From: Planococcus sp. CP5-4_YE
Lineage (GTDB): Bacteria; Bacillota; Bacilli; Bacillales_A; Planococcaceae
DNA length: 64,000 bases
Assembly: GCF_019042655.1 (NCBI RefSeq)
Contig: NZ_JAHPZO010000002.1
Coordinates: 62,001 to 126,000, forward strand
Reading direction: 5' to 3'
Made by a program: the position numbers and the translations under genes
The notes under the pieces: model-generated
Databases searched by the model: none
Seen by the model: the letters and a program-made list of their open reading frames with translations, nothing else
What the model was told of the DNA's origin: nothing
Part shown: positions 7,235 to 16,255 of the stretch, piece after piece
Layout of the letters: each line of letters opens with the position of its first letter
Position numbering within the stretch: the stretch's first letter is position 1

Positions 7235-8530
7235 TTAATTCAGTATCGTTAACCACAAATACAGGCCAGTCAAGGTAATGAACAAAGTCGGGACAGTGAG
7301 GATGATGCCGACCTTGAAGTAATAACCCCAGCTGATTTCGACCCCTTTCGTCTTCAAAACATGAAGCCATAAAAGTGTCGCGAGTGAACCAATCGGCGTG
7401 ATTTTCGGGCCGAGGTCGGATCCGATGACATTGGCATAAATCAAGGCATCGCGCATGACACCGTTTGTGCCCGTCTCCGCTATAGCCAAGGCATTGATCA
7501 TGACGGTCGGCATATTGTTCATGCCGGATGATAGGATCGCCGCGATAAAGCCCATGCCGATCGTCGCCGCGTACAAACCATGCCCCGCTGTCCACTCAAT
7601 CGCCTGAGCGAGCACCGAGGTTAGGCCTACATTGCGTAATCCGTAGACAACAACGTACATGCCGATCGAGAAGAAGACAATTGCCCATGGTGCGCCTTTT
7701 AGAACCGTCATCGTTTCAACATGCTTGCTGTTGCGCGCAATCGCCAGGAAAATGATCGCGATTGAGCCAGCAATCAAGGAGACCGGAATTTCCAGCGATT
7801 CGCTCATGAAGTAACCGACCAGCAAGATCCCAAGAACCACCCAAGACAGGCGGAAAATGCGGATATCTTTAATCGCAGTTTCGGGTTTTTTCAACACGCC
7901 GGGATCAAAGCGGCCCGGGATGTCTTTTTTAAAAAATAAGTACAGCACAAGCATGCTTGCCAGTATGCTGAATAAGTTCGGAACCACCATATGCAATGCG
8001 TATTCCGTAAAGCCGATGCCAAAGAAATCAGCAGACACGATATTGACCAAGTTGCTGATGACAAACGGCAAGGAGGCCGTATCAGCAATAAAGCCGGATG
8101 CCATGATAAACGGCAAAATCATCGTATCGCGGAATTTTAACGCCCTTACCATCGCCAGAACAATCGGCGTCAGAATTAGCGCCGCGCCGTCATTGGCAAA
8201 TAATGCAGCCACCACAGCACCGAGCAATGTCACAAGGAAAAACATGCGCAAGCCGCTGCCTTTGGCAAAGCGCGCCATATGTAATGCAGCCCATTCGAAA
8301 AAGCCGATTTCATCCAAAATCAAGGAAATGATAATCAAGGCGACAAATGTCAATGTCGCATTCCACACAATCCCCGTTACATCCCAAACATCGCCGAAAT
8401 CCACGACGCCGAATATCAACGCGACAACTGCCCCTGCAATAGCCGACCAACCGATCGACAATCCGCGCGGCTGCCAAATAACGAAAAGCAATGTCACCAG
8501 AAAAATAATAATCGCTAACCAAACATCCAT
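7235..8530 (-). CDS. arsB: Arsenite efflux membrane protein ArsB
   Basis: 431-residue polytopic membrane protein of the ArsB/NhaD superfamily, about 11-12 hydrophobic helices, exporting arsenite or antimonite using the proton gradient. Recognised by [79 protein letters not shown] and [17 protein letters not shown]. It follows arsR with a 15-bp gap and shares its promoter, so expression is expected when metalloid releases ArsR. No arsC reductase is adjacent, so arsenate handling would depend on genes elsewhere. Confidence 0.93.
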   Translation of the reverse strand: MDVWLAIIIFLVTLLFVIWQPRGLSIGWSAIAGAVVALIFGVVDFGDVWDVTGIVWNATLTFVALIIISLILDEIGFFEWAALHMARFAKGSGLRMFFLVTLLGAVVAALFANDGAALILTPIVLAMVRALKFRDTMILPFIMASGFIADTASLPFVISNLVNIVSADFFGIGFTEYALHMVVPNLFSILASMLVLYLFFKKDIPGRFDPGVLKKPETAIKDIRIFRLSWVVLGILLVGYFMSESLEIPVSLIAGSIAIIFLAIARNSKHVETMTVLKGAPWAIVFFSIGMYVVVYGLRNVGLTSVLAQAIEWTAGHGLYAATIGMGFIAAILSSGMNNMPTVMINALAIAETGTNGVMRDALIYANVIGSDLGPKITPIGSLATLLWLHVLKTKGVEISWGYYFKVGIILTVPTLFITLTGLYLWLTILN

Positions 8531-8545
8531 TCCATCTACAACTCC

Positions 8546-8875
8546 TTAACTACAATCCACTTTCTTGCCTTCAGCGACTAATGACGCCACCGTTCGTTCA
8601 GGTTCCGGCAACATCGTAAGAAGCGTTGTCAGCACCCCGAAAAGCCCATGTTTTTCATTAAGCGACCAGATCGTCCAGCGGCCCCGCTTTTCTTCACAGA
8701 CCCACCCGGCCTGCTTCAACTTGCGCATATGCTGGCTGATGGCCGGCTGCGACATATCGAGCAGCTCCGTGAATTCGCAGATGCACAATGCCTCTTTCGA
8801 TAAGTATTTCAAAATCAGCATGCGGGTCTCGTCGCTTACCGCTTTCAAGCTCTGTTCCATTTGTTTATAGTCCAT
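8546..8875 (-). CDS. arsR: ArsR-family metalloid-responsive repressor
   Basis: 109-residue winged-helix dimeric repressor. The recognition helix is ELLDMSQPAISQHMRKLKQAGWV and the metalloid site is the ALCICEF segment, whose two cysteines match the ELCVC-type As(III)/Sb(III)-binding motif; a further Cys lies near the C-terminus (VDCS). The ATG eight bases after GAGG is chosen; a GTG three codons earlier overlaps the ribosome site. A 16-bp inverted repeat sits in the spacer of its own promoter, the expected position for autorepression. First gene of arsRB. Confidence 0.93.
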   Translation of the reverse strand: MDYKQMEQSLKAVSDETRMLILKYLSKEALCICEFTELLDMSQPAISQHMRKLKQAGWVCEEKRGRWTIWSLNEKHGLFGVLTTLLTMLPEPERTVASLVAEGKKVDCS

Positions 8876-8904
8876 TTCAGTCACCTCTTTTTGGCAATGG
8901 GTTT

Positions 8905-8933
8905 ATTATATAAGCAATTACTTATGTATACAA
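8905..8933 (-). promoter_or_regulatory. arsRB promoter with ArsR operator
   Basis: Minus strand TTGTAT (8928-8933), 17 bp, TATAAT (8905-8910). The spacer is filled by the imperfect palindrome ATAAGtaATTgcTTAT (8910-8925), the usual ArsR/SmtB operator form. Confidence 0.8.
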
Positions 8934-8966
8934 GAGGGCATTTCGATTTCCTAATAATTTTAACGA

Positions 8967-8998
8967 GAAAAAACCGCCCCCGTTAAAGGGAGCGGTTT
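8967..8998 (-). terminator. Terminator of the DJ-1/PfpI gene
   Basis: Stem accgctccc / gggggcggt-type (with one bulge) and a T run on the minus strand immediately after the stop codon. Confidence 0.85.
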
Positions 8999-9008
8999 GG
9001 ATAATTCT

Positions 9009-9527
9009 TTATTTGTTTTCAAGCAATTTCAGTGACTCGCGGTTGAATGCCGGGATATCATCCGGCTGGCGGCTTGTTACCAATTGGTCTTGGCATACAG
9101 CCACTTCTTCGTCCACAACCGTTGCGCCAGCATACTCCATGTCGACTTGAATCGACTTAAAGCCTGTCGCTTTGCGGCCTTCCAAAGCTTTCGCCGTGAT
9201 CAATAGCTGCGGCCCGTGGCAGATTGCGAAGACTGGTTTCTTCGAATCCATAAATGCTTTTGTGAATGTCACGAAACGATCGTCACCGCGCAATTGGTCT
9301 GGTGAAAAACCGCCTGGTAACAATAGCGCATCAAATTCATCCGGGTTCACATCATCGATGCCTTTATCGATTGTGACAACGGCTTCACCTTGTTTGCCAG
9401 TCACTTTCTTGCCAGCTTCCTTTTCGATATTGATCAGTTCATGGCCAGCTTCGTTAAACGCTTTTGCCGGTTCTGTATACTCCACATCTTCGAACATATC
9501 TGTAATTAACGTTGCAATTTTTGCCAC
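9009..9527 (-). CDS. yfkM: DJ-1/PfpI-family protein (YfkM-like general stress protein)
   Basis: 172-residue single-domain DJ-1/PfpI protein with the nucleophile elbow AICHGPQ (Cys near residue 102) and the preceding acidic residue in LLPGGFSPDQLRG. Relatives include Bacillus general stress protein YfkM and archaeal PfpI; reported activities are deglycase, glyoxalase or chaperone-like, so the reaction here is unsettled. B. subtilis yfkM belongs to the SigB stress regulon, and here GTTTAA followed 14 bp later by GGAATA lies upstream, fitting SigB control. Own terminator; single-gene unit. Confidence 0.88.
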   Translation of the reverse strand: MAKIATLITDMFEDVEYTEPAKAFNEAGHELINIEKEAGKKVTGKQGEAVVTIDKGIDDVNPDEFDALLLPGGFSPDQLRGDDRFVTFTKAFMDSKKPVFAICHGPQLLITAKALEGRKATGFKSIQVDMEYAGATVVDEEVAVCQDQLVTSRQPDDIPAFNRESLKLLENK

Positions 9528-9564
9528 TTTCCTTCACTCCTTCTGTTTATGTGCTCCCTCTCAG

Positions 9565-9590
9565 TATTCCACGAATTGGAAAGCTTAAAC
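9565..9590 (-). promoter_or_regulatory. SigB-type promoter of yfkM-like gene
   Basis: Minus strand GTTTAA (9585-9590, exact consensus), 14-bp spacer, GGAATA (9565-9570; consensus GGGTAT). Supported by the known SigB dependence of the B. subtilis orthologue. Confidence 0.55.
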
Positions 9591-9597
9591 ATCCGGA

Positions 9598-10191
9598 TTA
9601 CGGACGGAATTTCGAGACAAACGGATTTTCCGATTCCCAGAAACGGTACGGGTAATGGACCGCTTCCTGTGAATTTCCGATACCAACGCGCGGCCCCGTC
9701 GACACCGCATGCACCGCATTGCCTTCAGCGATATAAAGCGGGCGGTCCGTGAAATGATGGCCATTATAATCCATCGTGATGCCCATCGCTTTTGTCAATT
9801 TACCCGGCCCGTTCGTCCACTGCTTCATCGGCATGTGGTGGCCTCTACGCTCTGCCATGAATTCGGTGCCTTCAATCGGTTCGACCGCACGAATCAGGAT
9901 GGCGCGCGGCTCATCTTCCGGCCCGCTGACGACATTCACTAGCGTATGGGTATGCATTTGATACGTATATACAAGGCCCGATCTGCCAAACATCACTTCT
10001 GTCCGCTTCGTACGGCGGTTGCCAAAACTGTGCGCAGCCCGATCTTCCGCCCCCATATAGGCTTCGGTCTCAACGATCCGGCCGGCAACAATTCCCTCAG
10101 CCCCTTCGTGGACCAGGATTTTCCCTAACAAGTCGCGCGATAAATCAAGTGTCGGTGCCTCAAAAAAACTTAAATCCAACGGTTCGAACAT
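9598..10191 (-). CDS. 3-methyladenine DNA glycosylase (AAG/MPG type)
   Basis: 197-residue base-excision repair enzyme removing 3-methyladenine and other alkylated purines from DNA. Family motifs include ARDLLGK-like LSRDLLGKILVHE, GRIVETEAYMGAEDRAAHSFGNRRTKRTEVMFG (catalytic Glu and water-holding residues), VYTYQMHTHTLVNVVSG, and NGPGKLTKAMGI. The ATG after GGAGGG is used; the frame extends upstream to overlap trpA. It begins only ~20 bp after the trpA stop with no terminator between them, so it may be cotranscribed with the tryptophan operon. Equivalent to B. subtilis YxlJ. Confidence 0.93.
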   Translation of the reverse strand: MFEPLDLSFFEAPTLDLSRDLLGKILVHEGAEGIVAGRIVETEAYMGAEDRAAHSFGNRRTKRTEVMFGRSGLVYTYQMHTHTLVNVVSGPEDEPRAILIRAVEPIEGTEFMAERRGHHMPMKQWTNGPGKLTKAMGITMDYNGHHFTDRPLYIAEGNAVHAVSTGPRVGIGNSQEAVHYPYRFWESENPFVSKFRP

Positions 10192-10211
10192 AATGATCCC
10201 TCCTGACGGCA

Positions 10212-10982
10212 TTATACCGAATGAGGGATCGTCACTGCATCAATCAAAGGCTCGAGATCTTCAATACGGTCTTCATGGAACGCTTGGACAATTGCGCTGC
10301 CGACAATAAAACCGTCGACATCGTCACGCAGCATATTGACGTGGCTTTCTTTCGAGATGCCAAACCCCGCATAAACCGGAACCGGGCTCAATTCCCTTAC
10401 TTTGCGCGTGAAGGCGCCGACTTCTTCAGCTAAATCATCACGAGTTCCCGTAATGCCGGTAACCGTAACTGCATAGACAAAGCCTTCCGCTTGTTTCAGG
10501 ATTTCTTCCAAACGGCTCTCGATGGTCGTCAAGGTGACGAGCTGAATCAGCACAAGTTCCTGCTGTTTCGCGAACGGTTCAATCAATTGGCGATGCTCGA
10601 ACGGCAAGTCCGGAATGATGACGCCCGATGCCCCCGCTTTTTTCGCTTCCTGGGTAAAACGCTCCGCTCCGAAGCGAATGACCGGATTCAAATACGTCAT
10701 GATGACGAGCGGCACTTTCACTTCGAAATCGAAGCGCTGCATTTCATCGAGTACTTTCTCCAGTGTGATGCCTTTATCAAGCGCCCGGTTTCCTGCCGCT
10801 TCGATCGTCGGGCCATCAGCAACCGGATCCGAAAACGGAATGCCGACTTCAATCGCCGTCACCCCGCGCTCTTGCAGATACTGGATCTGCTCACCGAGTT
10901 TTTCAATTCCGCCATCGCCTGCCATGATGTAAGCGACAAAGGCTTTATGTCCTGCTTGTTTCAGTTCTGCTAATCGTTTCAT
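10212..10982 (-). CDS. trpA: Tryptophan synthase alpha chain
   Basis: 256-residue TIM-barrel subunit that cleaves indole-3-glycerol phosphate to indole and glyceraldehyde-3-phosphate; indole is channelled to the beta subunit. Catalytic acids are in [20 protein letters not shown] (Glu ~46 and Asp ~57 equivalents), and the phosphate-binding loops [10 protein letters not shown] and GFIVGSAIV are present. It overlaps the end of the trpFB frame by 4 bp (ATGA), consistent with translational coupling and stoichiometric assembly of the alpha2beta2 complex. Last biosynthetic gene of the operon. Confidence 0.97.
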   Translation of the reverse strand: MKRLAELKQAGHKAFVAYIMAGDGGIEKLGEQIQYLQERGVTAIEVGIPFSDPVADGPTIEAAGNRALDKGITLEKVLDEMQRFDFEVKVPLVIMTYLNPVIRFGAERFTQEAKKAGASGVIIPDLPFEHRQLIEPFAKQQELVLIQLVTLTTIESRLEEILKQAEGFVYAVTVTGITGTRDDLAEEVGAFTRKVRELSPVPVYAGFGISKESHVNMLRDDVDGFIVGSAIVQAFHEDRIEDLEPLIDAVTIPHSV

Positions 10983-12787
10983 GACAGCCCCTCCAATTTT
11001 TCGGCGTATGTCGCCATATCCTTATCGCCTCTGCCGGATACGCAAATGACGAGCACTTCATCCGCTGTCATCGACTGCGCTTGTTTTTTCGCTTCCGCTA
11101 TCGCATGGGCAGTTTCCAAAGCCGGAATGATGCCTTCTAAGCGTGACATTTCAATGACCGATGCAAGCGCTTCGTCGTCTGTAATCGCTTCATACGTCAC
11201 ACGTCCGTTGTCCGCAAGGTGAGCGTGTTCCGGGCCGATGCCCGGGTAATCGAGTCCTGCAGAAATCGAATGCGCTTCCTGCACTTGCCCTGCATCGTCT
11301 TGCAAGATTTTCATCATCGCCCCGTGCAGCACGCCTTCTGATCCTTTAGTCAAAGTAGCCGCATGGCGATCCGTATCCACGCCTGCTCCAGCCGCTTCTG
11401 CGCCGATCAAGCGAACCGATGCATCCTCGACAAACGGATGGAACATGCCGATTGCGTTGGAACCGCCCCCGACACATGCCACAATCGCATCTGGCAGACG
11501 CCCTTCTTTTTCCAGGATCTGCCGTTTTGTTTCCTTGCCGATGACGCTTTGGAAATCGCGCACCATCGTTGGGAATGGATGCGGCCCAAGAGCTGAGCCG
11601 ATCAAGTAATGCGTATCTTCGACATTGGTGACCCAGTAGCGCAGCGCTTCATTCACCGCATCTTTCAGCGTGCCGCTTCCTTTTGTGACACTTTCCACCC
11701 GCGCACCCAATAATTTCATACGGAACACATTGAGTTGCTGGCGTTTGATGTCTTCTTCACCCATGAAGACGACACAGTCCAAATCGAACAGCGCACAGAT
11801 GGTAGCCGTCGCCACGCCATGCTGGCCAGCTCCAGTTTCTGCCACGATTTTGCGCTTACCCATACGCTGCGCAAGCAAGGCTTGGCCAATCGCATTGTTT
11901 ACTTTATGTGCGCCGGTGTGGTTTAAATCCTCGCGTTTCAAATAAATTTTCGGACCGCCCCACGCTTCTGTCATGCGCGCCGCAAACGTCAGCGGTTGTT
12001 CACGACCGACGTATTCTTTCAAGTAATGGTGATATTCTTTTTGAAACTCATCGTCATTCTTTGCATCTTCATAAGCCGCTTCTAGTTCTTTGACGGCTTT
12101 CATCAAAGTTTCCGGTACAAACTGTCCGCCGTAGCGCCCGAAAAAACCTACTGGATCTATCGTCTTTTCTTGTGTTCTCTCCATCGAATCACCCTTTGCC
12201 TGTAGTATGAATTGCTGGATTTTCACTTCATCTTTCCGGCCGGCCGTTTCCACGCCGCTCGATACATCGACCATGAAAGGAGTGGTTTGGCTGATGGCCG
12301 CTTGCACGTTGTCTTTATTCAATCCACCCGCTAAAATGAGGCGGCTATGATCCAAATTCACATTTTCCAGGAGGCTCCAATCAAACACATGCCCGCTGCC
12401 TCCCCGGTAGTCGGTGCCTGGTGCATCGACCAATATATAATCCGCAATCGAGTTGTTCAGTTTCTCTACATCGTCCGGTGAGCGGATCGAGAAGGCTTGA
12501 ATGACCGGCACGTCGATGCGCCGGATCAATTCGTCCGGTTCATCGCCGTGCAATTGCACCATCGTCAAAGGCACTGTCTTAACGGCTTCATCGATTTCTT
12601 CGTATGAGGCGTTGACGAAGACACCGATCCGTTGCATGTCATTGTTTGCGAGACGCGATAACTCTTGCGCCCGTTCGACCGATACGCGCCGTTTGCTTGG
12701 GGCAAAGACAAATCCGATCGCATCCGCTTGCGATGCGGCTTTAACGTGTTGCTCTTCCATCAATCCACAGATTTTAACACGTGTCAT
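10979..12787 (-). CDS. trpFB: TrpF-TrpB fusion: phosphoribosylanthranilate isomerase + tryptophan synthase beta
   Basis: One 602-codon frame with two complete enzymes. Residues 1-~198 are TrpF ([46 protein letters not shown]), which isomerises PRA to CdRP. Residues ~202-602 are TrpB, the PLP subunit joining indole and serine, with [16 protein letters not shown] holding the PLP lysine, [12 protein letters not shown] and [12 protein letters not shown]. TrpF normally ends where [11 protein letters not shown] does, and Met202 (codon at 12182-12184) is preceded by AAGGGTGATTCG, so separate TrpB could still be made from an internal start. In B. subtilis these are two overlapping genes; here no stop separates them. 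ATGA overlaps with trpC and trpA. Confidence 0.93.
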   Translation of the reverse strand: MTRVKICGLMEEQHVKAASQADAIGFVFAPSKRRVSVERAQELSRLANNDMQRIGVFVNASYEEIDEAVKTVPLTMVQLHGDEPDELIRRIDVPVIQAFSIRSPDDVEKLNNSIADYILVDAPGTDYRGGSGHVFDWSLLENVNLDHSRLILAGGLNKDNVQAAISQTTPFMVDVSSGVETAGRKDEVKIQQFILQAKGDSMERTQEKTIDPVGFFGRYGGQFVPETLMKAVKELEAAYEDAKNDDEFQKEYHHYLKEYVGREQPLTFAARMTEAWGGPKIYLKREDLNHTGAHKVNNAIGQALLAQRMGKRKIVAETGAGQHGVATATICALFDLDCVVFMGEEDIKRQQLNVFRMKLLGARVESVTKGSGTLKDAVNEALRYWVTNVEDTHYLIGSALGPHPFPTMVRDFQSVIGKETKRQILEKEGRLPDAIVACVGGGSNAIGMFHPFVEDASVRLIGAEAAGAGVDTDRHAATLTKGSEGVLHGAMMKILQDDAGQVQEAHSISAGLDYPGIGPEHAHLADNGRVTYEAITDDEALASVIEMSRLEGIIPALETAHAIAEAKKQAQSMTADEVLVICVSGRGDKDMATYAEKLEGLS

Positions 12788-13557
12788 TGCGCTGCCTCCT
12801 GTCCTGTTGCCTGGCGAATCCAGCTTGCCGGATCTTCCGAACGCATCAACGCCTCTCCGACCAGCACACCTTGTGCTCCGAGTTCATAAGCCCGGTGCGC
12901 ATCCGCCGTATCATTCATGCCACTTTCACTAATCAGTACCGAACCGCTGCTGAATGGAAATTGACCAGCCAATTCCGCCGTACGTTCAAGTGAAACTTCA
13001 AAAGTTTTTAAATTGCGGTTGTTGACGCCAATCAGCTGCGCACCGAACGCGACCGCTTTTTCCAACTCTGCTGCATCATGCACTTCCACGAGAATTTCCA
13101 AGCCGAGCGAATCCGCATAGCGGAATAACCGTTCGAGCTCCTCGTCTTTAAGCGCTGCGACGATCAATAAGATGATCGTCGCTCCAGCCGCTTTCGCCCG
13201 TTCGATTTGGATTTCACTGACCATGAAATCCTTGCACAACACCGGAACCGAAACCGCGCGTGCCACTTTTCTCAAGTCTTCAATCGATCCTTTAAAATAC
13301 TGCTCATCCGTCAAAACGGAAATGGCGGCTGCACCAGCCCCTTCGTATTGGCGGGCCTGTTCAACGACGTCCACTTCCATACGGATGGCGCCTTTTGAGG
13401 GCGATGCGCGTTTGATCTCCGAAATGACTCCGCGGCTTTTTCGCAAGCTGTCGATGAGTTTTGGTTTGTCCGGATATTGCTCGGTTTTAGGATAACTATT
13501 TTCATAGGCAGTGATTTCCTGCCGTTTGGTTTCCATGATTTTGTCCAATATGGTCAT
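12784..13557 (-). CDS. trpC: Indole-3-glycerol phosphate synthase
   Basis: 257-residue TIM-barrel enzyme converting CdRP to indole-3-glycerol phosphate with loss of CO2 and water. Recognised by [15 protein letters not shown] (catalytic Lys/Glu region), [55 protein letters not shown] and VLISESGM. Overlaps trpD by ATGA at its start and trpF likewise at its end, so the whole trpD-C-FB-A series is translationally coupled. Confidence 0.97.
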   Translation of the reverse strand: MTILDKIMETKRQEITAYENSYPKTEQYPDKPKLIDSLRKSRGVISEIKRASPSKGAIRMEVDVVEQARQYEGAGAAAISVLTDEQYFKGSIEDLRKVARAVSVPVLCKDFMVSEIQIERAKAAGATIILLIVAALKDEELERLFRYADSLGLEILVEVHDAAELEKAVAFGAQLIGVNNRNLKTFEVSLERTAELAGQFPFSSGSVLISESGMNDTADAHRAYELGAQGVLVGEALMRSEDPASWIRQATGQEAAQ

Positions 13558-14546
13558 ACGAGCACCCCCGATGCTAGGCGGTGTAATTCATACACATGCG
13601 CCGTTTCGCCTGAAATGATTGATTTTCTTGCCTGATGCACGCCTTCCGCAATACTTGCGGCGCGGCCGCTCACATAAAGCACAGTTCCCGCATTCAATAC
13701 TACTGTATCCAAATAAGCGCTCGGCGTCCCGCCGATGACTTCTTTGAAGATCTCAGCATTGCGCTTCGAATCGCCTCCGCGAATCGCCTCGATCGGCGCG
13801 GTTTCAAGCCCGACTTCGTTAGGATGGACTGTCATGCTGCGCTTGCCGTTTTCGTCAAAAACGATCAATTGGTTGGTTCCGGAAAGCGACAATTCATCCA
13901 ATCCGCCTGCCCCGTGGACGATGGCTCCGCGCTTTCTGCCGAGACGCATCAAGGCATCGGCCATCGGTTCCATCATGTCCGGGCGGTAGACGCCGCTCAT
14001 TTGGATGGCGATCGGCAAAGGATTCGCCAGCGGGCCGACCAAGTTGAAGATGGTCGGCGTGCCGATTTCCTTGCGCACTTCGCGCAAGCCACCGAGTGCC
14101 GGATGGATCGCCGGCGCGAACAAAAAGGCGATGCCTGTCTGTTCGACGAGTGCCGGCAGTTCCTCTACAGCCAATTGAGTGGAAATCCCGATCTCTTCCA
14201 ATAAATCAGAGCTGCCCGTTTTGCTGGAGACGCTTCGGTTGCCGTGCTTTGCGACGCTCATGCCGCAGCCTGCCAAGACGAAAGCCGTTAATGTGCTGAT
14301 ATTGAAGCTAAAGGATTTGTCGCCGCCGGTTCCGCAAACATCCACCAGCTCGCCTGCCATTTCCGGAAGCTTCACTGCTTTCTCTCGCATCGCCAGGACC
14401 ATGCCGACCAATTCATCAGCCGTCTCGCCTTTTTCGTGCAATTCATTCAAGAAATTTTTCATCTGCTGGCGGTCCATGCGCCCTTCCAATAATTCCAATG
14501 CTCGCTGTTTCATTGTATGTTCATTCATATTCTCTGCTCTGCTCAT
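13554..14546 (-). CDS. trpD: Anthranilate phosphoribosyltransferase
   Basis: 330-residue enzyme that attaches the phosphoribosyl group of PRPP to anthranilate. Signatures: VDVCGTGGDKSFSFNIST (PRPP pyrophosphate loop), AKHGNRSVSSKTGSSDLLEEIG, LFAPAIHPAL, IFNLVGPLANP and VHGAGGLDEL. ATG with AGGAG upstream is preferred to longer in-frame options that would enter the T-box terminator. It is the first gene after the tryptophan T-box; in B. subtilis trpE comes first, whereas here trpE and trpG are not in the window. Confidence 0.96.
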   Translation of the reverse strand: MSRAENMNEHTMKQRALELLEGRMDRQQMKNFLNELHEKGETADELVGMVLAMREKAVKLPEMAGELVDVCGTGGDKSFSFNISTLTAFVLAGCGMSVAKHGNRSVSSKTGSSDLLEEIGISTQLAVEELPALVEQTGIAFLFAPAIHPALGGLREVRKEIGTPTIFNLVGPLANPLPIAIQMSGVYRPDMMEPMADALMRLGRKRGAIVHGAGGLDELSLSGTNQLIVFDENGKRSMTVHPNEVGLETAPIEAIRGGDSKRNAEIFKEVIGGTPSAYLDTVVLNAGTVLYVSGRAASIAEGVHQARKSIISGETAHVYELHRLASGVLV

Positions 14547-14576
14547 CTCAATCTCTCCTCGTCTCGTTTTTAAATG

Positions 14577-14905
14577 CAAAAATCCCCGCAACCGGGGTCT
14601 ATTCCGGTTGCGGGGACGGTTTTAACCGCGGTACCACCACGCATTAATGCATTTTGCACTCACTCAAACAGGCTTCTTAAGCCTTTCCCTTTAACGCAGG
14701 GATACGTCCGCCATACTCGCTTCCGCTTTCCGGCTGGCTCTCATAAGTCCATTCGCACAGCACTTCTAATCAGCTTCCACCACCCGCTGACTCTCTAAAT
14801 AGAGGCCACTGCCTACTCGTCTCAATCCTCGATTTTCACTCTTCTGTTCTCATCTCTGCTAACTCTTCTCTCGAATAGACTTGCCGCTACCAACAAGTTG
14901 TCTTT
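14577..14905 (-). promoter_or_regulatory. Tryptophan-specific T-box leader (tRNA-Trp-sensing riboswitch)
   Basis: The minus strand contains the T-box sequence TGGTACCGCGG (14626-14636) before an intrinsic terminator (stem ccccgcaaccgg / ccggttgcgggg, 14584-14615, then Ts). Upstream, stem I shows the GGGTGGTGGAAG apical region and a specifier loop reading GAA-TGG-A, with UGG (Trp codon) at 14749-14751. Uncharged tRNA-Trp would pair with UGG and, through its NCCA end, with the T-box bulge, favouring the antiterminator and read-through into trpD. Confidence 0.95.
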
Positions 14906-14906
14906 C

Positions 14907-14935
14907 ATACTAAAAGGTTTTGTATATTCTGTCAA
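14907..14935 (-). promoter_or_regulatory. Sigma-A promoter of the trp operon
   Basis: Minus strand TTGACA (14930-14935, exact consensus), 17-bp spacer, TAGTAT (14907-14912), placing the start at the head of the T-box leader. The remaining ~145 bases up to the acyl-CoA dehydrogenase stop show no gene that I can support. Confidence 0.85.
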
Positions 14936-15082
14936 GTGACAAACTCTAACTTCTCTTTACACCTCGACGTATCACCGGCGGAAGGATCGATTTTGACGAC
15001 GCTTGAACCGGTTTGCGCAAGCCGCGTTCGGGCATGCATTACTCCTCGTCTAGGACACAGGAGCCCGCCAAGTTTTTTCTAT

Positions 15083-16231
15083 CTAGAGACCCATCCGTTT
15101 AGCGATGATGGTTTTCATGATTTCATTGGAACCCGCATAAATTGCTGCGACTGGAATGTCTCGGTAGCGCCGGGCGATTTTATATTCTTCCATATACCCG
15201 TAGCCTCCGTGTAATTGCATGCATTCACCTGATATTTTCTTCGCTGTTTCCGTCAGCCAGTATTTGGCCATCGATACTTTCGAGACCACGTCTTTTCCAG
15301 CCATATGCTCTTCAATTAAGGATTCCAGAAACGCTTTGCCGAGTTCGATTTCAGTTGCCATCTCCACCAGTTTGAACTGGGTGTTCTGAAATGCGCTGAT
15401 CGGCTTGCCGAATGCTTTGCGGGATTTTACATAGTCAATCGTCATCTCGAGCATATCTTCCGATGCAATCTGCGCGGCAAGCGCCACGACGAGCCGCTCC
15501 TGCTGGAGTTTTTCCATCAAGTATGTGAAACCTTTGTTTTCTTCCCCGACTAGGTTGGCGGCCGGCACTTTGCAATCCTCGAAATACAGTTCGGACGTAT
15601 CCTGCGCATGAAGCCCGACTTTATCGAGCTTGCGCCCTTTCGTAAACCCAGGCGTCCCTTCTTCGACCATCAAGAGCGAAATGCCTTTATGCTTCGGTTC
15701 CGCTTTCAAGTCGGTCTTGACGACCACCAGCACATGCGTCGAATTGATGCCGTTGGTAATAAAGGTTTTTTGGCCGTTGACGATATAATGATCGCCGTCT
15801 TTAACAGCCGTAGCCGAAATATTGGCGAGGTCCGACCCAGCGCCTGGTTCGGTCATCGCAATTGCGGTAATATACTCTCCGCTGATGCAGCCCGGCAGCC
15901 AATCCTGTTTCTGCTGTTCTGTTCCATAGGCTTCAATATAAGGGACAGTAATGTCATTATGCAGCCCGACACCCGTCAAGCTCGCCCCGACGCGCTCCAT
16001 TTCTTCACCGATAATGACGCCGTAGCGAAAATCGAGGCCAAGCCCGCCGTATTGCTCTTCTACTTGAGGGCATAAAAAGCCCATGTCGCCGAGCTGTCTC
16101 CAGAACGGCTTCGGGATCAGGCGGTCTTTTTCCCATTGTTCGTAATGCGGCACCGCTTCTTTTTCCAAAAACTTGCGTAAGGATTTGCGGAACATCGTAT
16201 GCTCTTGTTCTTCAAAACGGTATCTAGCCAT
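15083..16231 (-). CDS. Acyl-CoA dehydrogenase
   Basis: 382-residue FAD enzyme introducing the trans-2 double bond into acyl-CoA, first oxidative step of beta-oxidation. Motifs: ITAIAMTEPGAGSDLANISATA (FAD/acyl-CoA binding), FITNGINSTHVLVVVKT, RKAFGKPISAFQNTQFKLVEMATE, and the C-terminal CMQLHGGYGYMEEYKIARRYRDIPVAAIYAGSNEIMKTIIAKRMGL, whose Glu after GGYGYM is the catalytic-base position of short/medium-chain members. Third gene of the thiolase-SDR-ACAD operon. Chain-length or branched-chain preference cannot be read from sequence alone. Confidence 0.94.
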   Translation of the reverse strand: MARYRFEEQEHTMFRKSLRKFLEKEAVPHYEQWEKDRLIPKPFWRQLGDMGFLCPQVEEQYGGLGLDFRYGVIIGEEMERVGASLTGVGLHNDITVPYIEAYGTEQQKQDWLPGCISGEYITAIAMTEPGAGSDLANISATAVKDGDHYIVNGQKTFITNGINSTHVLVVVKTDLKAEPKHKGISLLMVEEGTPGFTKGRKLDKVGLHAQDTSELYFEDCKVPAANLVGEENKGFTYLMEKLQQERLVVALAAQIASEDMLEMTIDYVKSRKAFGKPISAFQNTQFKLVEMATEIELGKAFLESLIEEHMAGKDVVSKVSMAKYWLTETAKKISGECMQLHGGYGYMEEYKIARRYRDIPVAAIYAGSNEIMKTIIAKRMGL

Positions 16232-16255
16232 TTCTCCCACACCCCTTTTCTTGTT

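Noticed and set aside
14936-15214. Plus-strand 92-codon frame in the gap between the trp promoter and the acyl-CoA dehydrogenase gene
   Set aside because: No ribosome site or domain; over half of it is antisense to the dehydrogenase gene.
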